Shown here piece by piece: positions 6,016-6,927 of a stretch of DNA of 6,927 nt. This DNA comes from Candidatus Bathyarchaeota archaeon (GTDB lineage: Archaea > Thermoproteota > Bathyarchaeia > RBG-16-48-13 > GCA-020355125): NCBI GenBank assembly GCA_030617005.1, contig JAUWWH010000047.1, forward strand, positions 1 to 6,927, written 5' to 3'. Below the pieces are notes generated by a model. That model had not been told where the DNA came from, did not search any database, and saw only the letters and a program-made list of their open reading frames with translations. Within the stretch, counting starts at the first letter, position 1. Each line of letters opens with the position of its first letter. Position numbers and translations under genes: made by a program.

Positions 6016-6106
6016 GGGCCCGTAGCCTAGTTGGATAGGGCGCAGAAACATTAACTGCGTAAGCCTTCGAAGCCTGATGTCAAGGGTTCGAGTCCCTTCG
6101 GGCCCG
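6016..6106 (+). tRNA. tRNA-Arg(TCG) with an intron inside the anticodon stem
   Basis: Acceptor arms GGGCCCG (6016-6022) and CGGGCCC (6099-6105) pair perfectly. The D arm is GCCT/GGGC, the T arm AAGGG-TTCGAGT-CCCTT, the discriminator G (6106), and CCA is encoded (6107-6109). The anticodon loop is CTTCGAA with anticodon TCG (6067-6069). The 3' strand of the anticodon stem is GCCTG, but its partner CAGGC is split: CAG (6043-6045) and GC (6063-6064) are separated by 17 nt. Removing these gives a 74-nt tRNA without CCA and a perfect stem. It has its own TATA box, and a T-run follows its 3' end directly. Confidence 0.94.
6046..6062 (+). other. 17-nt intron at 29/30 of tRNA-Arg
   Basis: The intron AAACATTAACTGCGTAA interrupts the 5' strand of the anticodon stem, and stem complementarity fixes the junction. 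Exon GCGC (6040-6043... read as G-C-G-C before AG) pairs with intron GCGT as a 4-bp central helix. The 3' bulge AAG is cut AA^G, and AGG/CCT forms a short outer helix. On the 5' side AG could also pair with CT, leaving a 9-nt loop, so the 5' bulge is degenerate (relaxed hBH form). Confidence 0.88.
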
Positions 6107-6110
6107 CCAC

Positions 6111-6118
6111 TTTTTTTT
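6111..6118 (+). terminator. T-run terminator after tRNA-Arg
   Basis: Eight consecutive T residues begin two bases after the encoded CCA, with no hairpin other than the tRNA itself. Short T-runs are sufficient to terminate archaeal RNA polymerase. Confidence 0.6.
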
Positions 6119-6505
6119 CTTGCAAAATCATCATGCATCTTATTAACCACTAACCCAAATACGATTCCTAGTCACAAACTCAACAATTCAAAGAATAACC
6201 ATAAATCTTAAATGATTAGTATATCATCGTTGACAACTGAGGAATAGATTGTTCCTGTAAACAACAAAGGGGTTCTTCTTTTCGTATCCTAATCCTACAT
6301 GGGAGCATTTAGGTAAGGGACCTCAATGAATCTAGCTATCAGATCAATTTTCTCTGAATCTATAGTGTTAGCTTTTCTGCTAAGCTTTATCTCTCACTTT
6401 TTTTGGTGATAAACTACTGTTCTACCTAACATTGCAAGGACTTCCCTGAATAGGATTTTATGCTTCAATCCGTAGGATTCAACGAATATTTATCAATCGT
6501 TTAAT

Positions 6506-6516
6506 CTTTATAAACG
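6506..6516 (+). promoter_or_regulatory. TATA-like box for the zinc-ribbon/CinA unit
   Basis: CTTTATAAACG is a good archaeal TATA match and is also the right side of an imperfect dyad, CGTTTA (6498-6503) and TAAACG (6511-6516). Transcription would start near 6537, giving a leader of about 120 nt that contains the palindrome at 6559-6590. Confidence 0.4.
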
Positions 6517-6558
6517 ACGTTTTAGGTCTTATACTTAAATCTGTTCTTATGAGAAAAA

Positions 6559-6590
6559 AATGATAAATTTTTCGTGAAAAATTTATCATT
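6559..6590. repeat. Perfect 15-2-15 inverted repeat upstream of the zinc-ribbon gene
   Basis: The left arm AATGATAAATTTTTC (6559-6573) and its exact reverse complement (6576-6590) are separated by GT. It would form a long AU-rich RNA hairpin or serve as a dimer binding site. On the minus strand the hairpin runs directly into seven or more T residues (complement of the A-run 6554-6560), so it would also look like an intrinsic terminator for antisense transcripts. It ends 68 nt before the zinc-ribbon start. Confidence 0.6.
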
Positions 6591-6658
6591 AATGTAGCCA
6601 TAAAGTAAAAATTCTAGAAGATCAACTTGGAATGTATAACATGTAGAGGTTATCAAGA

Positions 6659-6865
6659 ATGCCATTTTGTCCAGAGTGTGGGGGTGAGATGAAGCATGAT
6701 CCCTACTTTAGGAGATATATCTGTAAGAGTTGTGGTTTATCCTTAACTTCTCAAGAAATTATGGAATTAAGAGACAAGATGAGACAAGATACTAGAGATG
6801 ATGATGATAAGCGTAAAACGAAAAGAAAAGAGTATCTTGACTGGTGGTTCTCTAAGAAGGAATGA
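6659..6865 (+). CDS. Small zinc-ribbon protein
   Basis: This 68-residue protein opens with a two-knuckle zinc ribbon: CPEC (C4, C7) and CKSC (C22, C25) at a 14-residue spacing, each followed by a Gly. The second half is helical and highly charged, with a DDDD/KRKTKRK stretch, and ends in DWWFSKKE. The ribbon resembles those of archaeal transcription and RNA-associated proteins, but I do not recognise a specific function. ATG 6659 follows GAGGT (6646-6650) by 8 nt, a plausible ribosome binding site. The stop lies 6 nt before the CinA-type start, so the two are probably in one operon and may be translationally coupled. A TATA-like box and a long palindrome lie upstream. The gene is credible from its motif, RBS and spacing; its role is unknown. 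Confidence 0.85.
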   Translation: MPFCPECGGEMKHDPYFRRYICKSCGLSLTSQEIMELRDKMRQDTRDDDDKRKTKRKEYLDWWFSKKE

Positions 6866-6871
6866 ACCTTC

Positions 6872-6927
6872 ATGACATGCATCGTCGAGATAATCAGTAT
6901 CGGTAACGAGCTCTTGATTGGACAAAT
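6872..6927 (+). CDS. CinA/MoaB-like (MoCF-binding fold) protein, 5' end only
   Basis: The window ends after 18 complete codons: MTCIVEIISIGNELLIGQ. The EIISIGNELLIGQ stretch is the characteristic first strand and Gly-rich loop of the molybdopterin-binding (MoCF) domain as found in CinA and related archaeal proteins, which in full length continue with a T-N pattern just beyond this point. Family roles include nucleotide repair (NMN deamidase or ADP-ribose-related activities of CinA) and molybdopterin handling; 18 residues cannot separate them. The start at 6872 lies 6 nt after the zinc-ribbon stop, with AAGGAA (6857-6862) upstream as a possible ribosome binding site. Confidence 0.75.
   Translation, partial: MTCIVEIISIGNELLIGQ

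Larger units (their letters stand above)
6119..6658. other. 540-bp stretch without a convincing gene
   Basis: I see no complete gene with start and ribosome binding site here. On the minus strand, 6211-6489 has one frame with peptide-like segments (VESYGLKHKILFREVLAMLG, then EIKLSRKANTIDSEK and KRRTPLLFTGTIYSS) broken by three in-frame stops; it could be a decayed gene but is not far from chance. On the plus strand, 6326-6409 encodes a 27-residue hydrophobic peptide without a convincing ribosome binding site. The right part carries a TATA-like box (about 6506-6516) and a perfect palindrome (6559-6590), probably belonging to the zinc-ribbon gene. I recognise no known RNA family. Confidence 0.5.

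Noticed and set aside
6326..6409. 27-residue hydrophobic peptide MNLAIRSIF... on the plus strand
   Set aside because: A single membrane-like segment, but only a weak AAGGGA upstream and no context. It is antisense to the possible decayed frame and is most likely chance.
1..6927. CRISPR array, rRNA, or complete insertion sequence
   Set aside because: No regularly spaced repeats, no rRNA signatures, and no transposase or paired terminal repeats were seen.

Overview
The window looks like chromosomal DNA of a low-GC archaeon. The evidence is a class I archaeal CCA-adding enzyme, three tRNA genes that each carry a short intron (two of them at non-canonical sites), TATA-type boxes about 25-28 nt upstream of all three tRNAs, and GGTGA-type ribosome binding sites. 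Non-canonical tRNA introns point to the TACK side of the Archaea (Thaumarchaeota, Bathyarchaeia or crenarchaeal relatives). That placement is inference; no rRNA is present to settle it.

Layout. 1-866: an accessory-looking left flank with a 44-residue ribbon-helix-helix protein, a convergent Cys-rich small ORF, and a decayed fragment resembling the N-terminal domain of an archaeal tyrosine integrase, read straight out of the 3' end of a tRNA. 866-991: tRNA-Pro(GGG), minus strand, with a 47-nt intron in its D-loop. 1060-2475: cca, minus strand. 2476-2601: divergent promoter region with a perfect 8-3-8 palindrome. 2602-3483: agmatinase gene. 3742-3836: tRNA-Ile(GAT), minus strand, canonical 37/38 intron of 20 nt. 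4031-5877: a minus-strand pair, an HTH-phosphoribosyltransferase followed by an mtnA-type sugar-phosphate isomerase. 6016-6106: tRNA-Arg(TCG), plus strand, with a 17-nt intron inside the anticodon stem, then a T-run terminator. 6119-6658: a 540-bp stretch without a convincing gene but with a perfect 15-2-15 palindrome. 6659-6927: a small zinc-ribbon protein and the start of a CinA/MoaB-type gene, tightly spaced.

How the genes may work together. tRNA maturation is the first theme: three intron-bearing tRNAs and a CCA-adding enzyme, although all three tRNAs already encode CCA. The second is polyamine and methylthioadenosine metabolism. Agmatinase makes putrescine; aminopropyl transfer downstream of putrescine releases methylthioadenosine; MtnA handles methylthioribose-1-phosphate; and a phosphoribosyltransferase could reclaim the purine base or sense purine state. 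The link between these last genes is an inference from family knowledge and proximity.

Most notable observations: three tRNA introns at three different positions within 5.2 kb, the integrase-like remnant fused to the 3' end of tRNA-Pro, and two strong palindromes in promoter regions. I did not find a clear new multigene system; the left flank (1-866) is the likeliest edge of an integrated element that continues outside the window.
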